A DNA stretch of 34,565 nucleotides from Pseudomonadota bacterium (GTDB lineage Bacteria > Pseudomonadota > Alphaproteobacteria > Dongiales > Dongiaceae): contig JACPDN010000008.1 of assembly GCA_016183985.1 (NCBI GenBank), positions 1 through 34,565 of the forward strand, read 5' to 3'. Position numbers and translations under genes: made by a program. The notes below the pieces were generated by a model. The model was given only the letters and a program-made list of their open reading frames with translations, was not told where the DNA came from and searched no databases. How positions within the stretch are numbered: the first letter of the stretch is position 1; every line of letters starts with the position of its first letter. Shown here in pieces: positions 31,869 to 34,565 of the stretch.

Positions 31869-32741
31869 TCACGCCTCCAGATTGCGGCCGACGATGCGGA
31901 CCAGGAAGAAGGCGACGATATTGGCGATGACCACGGCGATGAGGCCGCCGGCCGACGCCCCGCCGACATCGTATTGCAGCAACGCCTTGGAATAAATGAG
32001 GAAGGCCAGATTGGTCGTCTGCGTGCCAGGGCCGCCGCCGGTGGTGACAAATATCTCGGCGAAGACGGTGAGCAGGAAGATGGTTTCGATGAGGATCACC
32101 ACCGTGATCGGGCGCGCGAGATGCGGCAGCGTGATGTAGAAGAAGATCGAGACGGGGCCAGCGCCGTCCATCACCGCCGCTTCCTTCTGCTCCTCGTCAA
32201 GCGATTGAAGCGCGGTGAGCAGAATGAGCGCCGCGAAGGGCAGCCATTGCCAGGACACGATCAGGATGATCGAGAAGAGCGGCATGTCGGTGAACCAGTC
32301 GATCGGCGTCACACCGAAGATCCCGGCGATCCAGGCGAAGAGGCCGGAGACCGGGTGCATCAGCAGGTTCTTCCATACGAGCGCACTCACCGTCGGCATG
32401 ACGAAGAAGGGTGCGATCACCATGATGCGCACGAAACCTTGGCCGAACATGTCCTGATCGAGGAGGAGCGCCACGGCGACGCCGAGGATGATGGTGATGG
32501 CAAGGACCGAGCCGACCAGGACCAGCGTGTTCTGGACCGAAGCCATGAAGGCCGGGTCGGTGACGAAGTAGGTGAAGTTCTCGAACCAGACAAAGGTCTC
32601 CATGCCCGGGTTCAAGAGATTGTAGTTGAGCGTCGAGAAGTAGATCGTCATCGCCAGCGGGACGATCATCCAGAACAGCAGCAGCGCCACCGCAGGCGAG
32701 AGCAGCAGACGGCCGATGGTCTTGGTTTGTTGCGTGGCCAT
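31869..32741 (-). CDS. smoF: polyol ABC transporter permease, SmoF-like
   Basis: A 290-residue MalF-type permease with six transmembrane segments and the EAA loop (EAAVMDGAGPVSIFFYITLP). The start has GGGAGGG six bases upstream. It lies between smoE and smoG in the usual smo order and forms the channel with SmoG. Confidence 0.92.
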   Translation of the reverse strand: MATQQTKTIGRLLLSPAVALLLFWMIVPLAMTIYFSTLNYNLLNPGMETFVWFENFTYFVTDPAFMASVQNTLVLVGSVLAITIILGVAVALLLDQDMFGQGFVRIMVIAPFFVMPTVSALVWKNLLMHPVSGLFAWIAGIFGVTPIDWFTDMPLFSIILIVSWQWLPFAALILLTALQSLDEEQKEAAVMDGAGPVSIFFYITLPHLARPITVVILIETIFLLTVFAEIFVTTGGGPGTQTTNLAFLIYSKALLQYDVGGASAGGLIAVVIANIVAFFLVRIVGRNLEA

Positions 32742-32779
32742 GACGCCCTCCCCGACCGAGGCGATGACGAGAAAGAAGT

Positions 32780-32808
32780 GGCGGCAGTGATGCTAGATCA
32801 CCGCCGCC
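32780..32808. repeat. intercistronic hairpin after the polyol binding-protein gene
   Basis: Arms 32780-32791 and 32797-32808 pair over 12 bp with one mismatch (a G-U pair in the minus-strand RNA), loop of 5. It lies between the smoE stop and smoF start and is followed on the minus strand by a pyrimidine-rich stretch, so it may favour smoE expression over the rest of the operon. Confidence 0.75.
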
Positions 32809-32817
32809 ATACGGAGG

Positions 32818-34131
32818 TTACTTAATATAACCAGCGCGGGTCATTTCACGCTCAACAGCGGCTTGGGCGGCGGCCAGCGCGTCGTCGACGCTGGTGGTGC
32901 CGGCAAGGGCTGCCGAGAACTGCTGACCGACCGTGGTGCCCAGGCCCTGGAATTCAGGGATGGCGGCATATTGCACGCCGACATAGGGCACCGGCTTCAC
33001 CGTCGGATGATCCGGGTCAGCCGAGTTGATCGAGTCGATGGTCGGCTTGGCGAACGGTGCGGCCTTCAGATATTCCGGGTTGTTGTAGAGCGAGGTACGG
33101 GTTCCCGGCGGCACGTTGGCCCAGCCTTCTTTCGAGGCCACGAGTTCCGTGTACTTCTTGCTTGTCGCCCAGGCGATGAACTTCTCGGCGGCTTCGACCT
33201 TCTGCGAACCCGACGGGATTGCCAAGCTCCAGGCCCAGAGCCAGTTGGCGTTCTTGCCGAGGCCCTTGTTGGGCGCCAGCGCGAAGCCGACCTTGTCCGC
33301 GACCTTCGAATCCTTCGGGTTGGTCACGAAGGAGGCGGCGACCGTGGCGTCGATCCACATGCCGCATTTACCGGCGTTGAACAGCGCGAGATTTTCGTTG
33401 AAGCCGTTGGAGCTCGCGCCCGGAGGGCCGGCATCCTTCATCAGATTGACATAAGTCGTGAGCGTGTCTTTCCACTCGGGACTGTCGAATTGCGGATGCC
33501 ATTTCTCATCGAACCAGCGGGCGCCGAAGGAATTCGACATGGCAGTGAGGAACGCCATGTTCTCGCCCCAACCGGCCTTGCCGCGCAGGCAAATGCCGTA
33601 TGTCTCGGTCGACTTGTCGGTCATCTTCTTGGCGGCGTCGACGATGAAGTCCCAGGTGGGCGCTTCCGGCATCTTCAGCCCGGCCTTCTCCATCAGGTCG
33701 GTGCGGTACATGACCATCGAGCTCTCGCCGTAGAAGGGTGCGGCATAGAGCTTGCCCTCGGTCGAGAGGGCGGCGCGGATCTTGGGCAGCAGATCGTCGA
33801 CATCGTAATCGGCCCCGAGATTATCGAGCGGCACCAGCCATTCCTTGCCGGCCCAGATCGGCACTTCATAGGTGCCGATGGTGAGCACGTCGAACTGCCC
33901 GCCCTTGGTGGCGATGTCGGTCGTCACCTTTTGGCGCAGCACGTTCTCTTCCAACGTCACCCATTTCACCGCGATGTCGGGATTTGCCTTGGTGAATTCT
34001 TCAGTGAGGCCCTGCATGCGGATCATGTCGCCGTTATTCACGGTGGCGATCGTCAGGGTCGTTTCGGCAAACGCCGTGCTGGTGGCAAAGATCGAAGCGG
34101 CCCCGATGAGGCCCGCTAAAAGCTTGTTCAT
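32818..34131 (-). CDS. smoE: polyol ABC transporter substrate-binding protein, SmoE-like
   Basis: A 437-residue extracellular binding protein of the MalE-type family 1. A signal peptide (MNKLLAGLIGAASIFATSTAFA, 1-22) is followed by the usual fold: LTIATVNNGDMIRMQGLTEEF, FDVLTIGTYEVPIWAGKEWL, YAAPFYGESSMVMYRTDLM and SLAIPSGSQKVEAAEKFIAW. It delivers sorbitol, mannitol or related polyols to SmoF/SmoG. The ATG at 34131 follows GGAGGAAAAA. First gene of the operon, preceded by two palindromic operators. The longer open frame upstream runs through the control region and is not coding. Confidence 0.92.
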   Translation of the reverse strand: MNKLLAGLIGAASIFATSTAFAETTLTIATVNNGDMIRMQGLTEEFTKANPDIAVKWVTLEENVLRQKVTTDIATKGGQFDVLTIGTYEVPIWAGKEWLVPLDNLGADYDVDDLLPKIRAALSTEGKLYAAPFYGESSMVMYRTDLMEKAGLKMPEAPTWDFIVDAAKKMTDKSTETYGICLRGKAGWGENMAFLTAMSNSFGARWFDEKWHPQFDSPEWKDTLTTYVNLMKDAGPPGASSNGFNENLALFNAGKCGMWIDATVAASFVTNPKDSKVADKVGFALAPNKGLGKNANWLWAWSLAIPSGSQKVEAAEKFIAWATSKKYTELVASKEGWANVPPGTRTSLYNNPEYLKAAPFAKPTIDSINSADPDHPTVKPVPYVGVQYAAIPEFQGLGTTVGQQFSAALAGTTSVDDALAAAQAAVEREMTRAGYIK

Positions 34132-34154
34132 TTTTTCCTCCCAGAGCCTATCGT

Positions 34155-34186
34155 GAGCATATGCTCCGATATTGAGCATACGCTCA
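34155..34186. promoter_or_regulatory. two tandem inverted-repeat operators upstream of the polyol operon
   Basis: GAGCATATGCTC (34155-34166) is a perfect 12-bp palindrome and TGAGCATACGCTCA (34173-34186) has perfect 5-bp arms. The two share GAGCATAyGCTC and their centres are 19 bp apart, about 25-55 bases before the smoE start. They look like binding sites for a regulator (SmoC-type or other), which is not in the window. Confidence 0.65.
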
Positions 34187-34282
34187 CACCAGGATGCCGT
34201 TGAGTCAATGGCTATTCGACGCTGCGGTGCAGCGAAAAATGGCTTCAGTCCGGGCATTATCCAAGATATTCCCTATTTGTTC
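34187..34282. other. upstream region of the polyol operon
   Basis: The minus strand has TTGACT at about 34205-34210 but no well-spaced -10 element. The promoter of the operon must lie near here and cannot be fixed by eye. Confidence 0.35.
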
Positions 34283-34311
34283 TTGACAAGACACTAGGAA
34301 TTTGATACTAG
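34283..34311 (+). promoter_or_regulatory. sigma-70-like promoter pointing out of the right edge
   Basis: TTGACA (34283-34288), 17 bases, TACTAG (34306-34311). The -35 is perfect and the -10 is weak. It would start transcription near 34318 into the structured segment that follows. Confidence 0.45.
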
Positions 34312-34317
34312 TAGATC

Positions 34318-34565
34318 TGTGCACACATCACCTCCGGTCCCCAGCCGGAACCGCTCGGTTGTCTCGGCGCAAGCCCCTTTGGGCGCAGGCCGCCATATCG
34401 GCTTCCTTTCATGGGAGCAACCCAGGCCGTGGGTTTGAAACCGGCCTCCCGGACCGGGTGGATGAGCGGTCCCCCTAGAGCCATGGGGTCACAAGGGCTC
34501 TCTCGCGGGCTGTCGAGGAATCTCAGCCCCCGCCGGATCCGATGCGGTGACCGGATTCCCCTTCG
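34318..34565 (+). other. unidentified highly structured segment (possible ncRNA, leader or mobile-element end)
   Basis: About 250 bases, GC-rich, with a chain of hairpins when read on the plus strand: 34333-34349, 34373-34384, 34389-34402, 34413-34450, 34451-34472, 34477-34501 and 34507-34529, each with stems of 4-6 perfect pairs. A sequence GAGGAATC near 34515-34522 followed by a GC-rich end is reminiscent of right ends of IS200/IS605 TnpB elements, but no tnpB is present. One plus frame stays open from 34315 to the edge but shows no known domain. I cannot name it. Confidence 0.4.

Noticed and set aside
31012-31872. Minus-strand frame overlapping smoG in another register
   Set aside because: His/Arg-rich with no membrane segments, while the smoG frame has the EAA motif and six helices.
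34318-34565. Assignment of the right-edge segment to 6S RNA, SRP RNA, RNase P RNA, tmRNA or a cobalamin riboswitch
   Set aside because: The conserved sequence marks of each (for example GGAAGGAAGCA for SRP, GAGGAAAGTCCGG for RNase P, the B12-box pattern on the minus strand) are absent or do not line up.

Overview
The window looks like chromosome from a GC-rich alphaproteobacterium, probably a Rhodospirillales-type heterotroph. This rests on codon usage, a general-stress (EcfG/NepR) module with GGAAC/CGTT promoters, a Rhodobacter-type polyol (smo) ABC operon, and many solute-binding transport systems. Species cannot be told from the sequence. There are no rRNA or tRNA genes, CRISPR arrays, complete insertion sequences or phage genes.

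Left part (1-4500, nearly all minus strand): a truncated pseB-type sugar-nucleotide dehydratase at the edge, an SMP-30/gluconolactonase-like enzyme, then a stress island. The island holds an EcfG-like ECF sigma factor, a NepR-like small protein, and four small stress-type proteins (a holin-like two-helix membrane protein, a DUF883/ElaB-like protein, a DUF1328 membrane peptide and a Gln-rich disordered protein). Two good EcfG-type promoters lie here; one is built into the terminator hairpin of the neighbouring operon.

4500-9300: a four-gene molybdenum hydroxylase operon (FAD subunit, 2Fe-2S subunit, Mo subunit, MoaD-like ubiquitin-fold protein; minus strand), divergent from a gluconokinase gene (plus strand).

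9300-15300: a ribose-type sugar ABC importer (binding protein, two-domain ATPase, two different permeases; minus strand) facing a LacI/GntR-like repressor gene. The shared intergenic region has a perfect 14-bp palindrome overlapping the -35 of the importer promoter. Gluconokinase, the lactonase and the GntR-like repressor together suggest, but do not prove, a sugar-acid or aldose role.

15300-28400: an LpxR-like lipid A deacylase, then two RND (HAE-1) efflux pumps, each with its adaptor, pointing away from a central block of a DUF1993 gene, an MDR oxidoreductase and a LysR regulator. No outer-membrane TolC-type partner is present.

28400-34131: a polyol uptake and oxidation operon (smoE-F-G-K-S order plus a second SDR dehydrogenase), preceded by two tandem inverted-repeat operator candidates. 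The right edge (about 34283-34565) carries a sigma-70-like promoter on the plus strand followed by a strongly structured segment that I could not assign to a known RNA family or gene; it runs out of the window.
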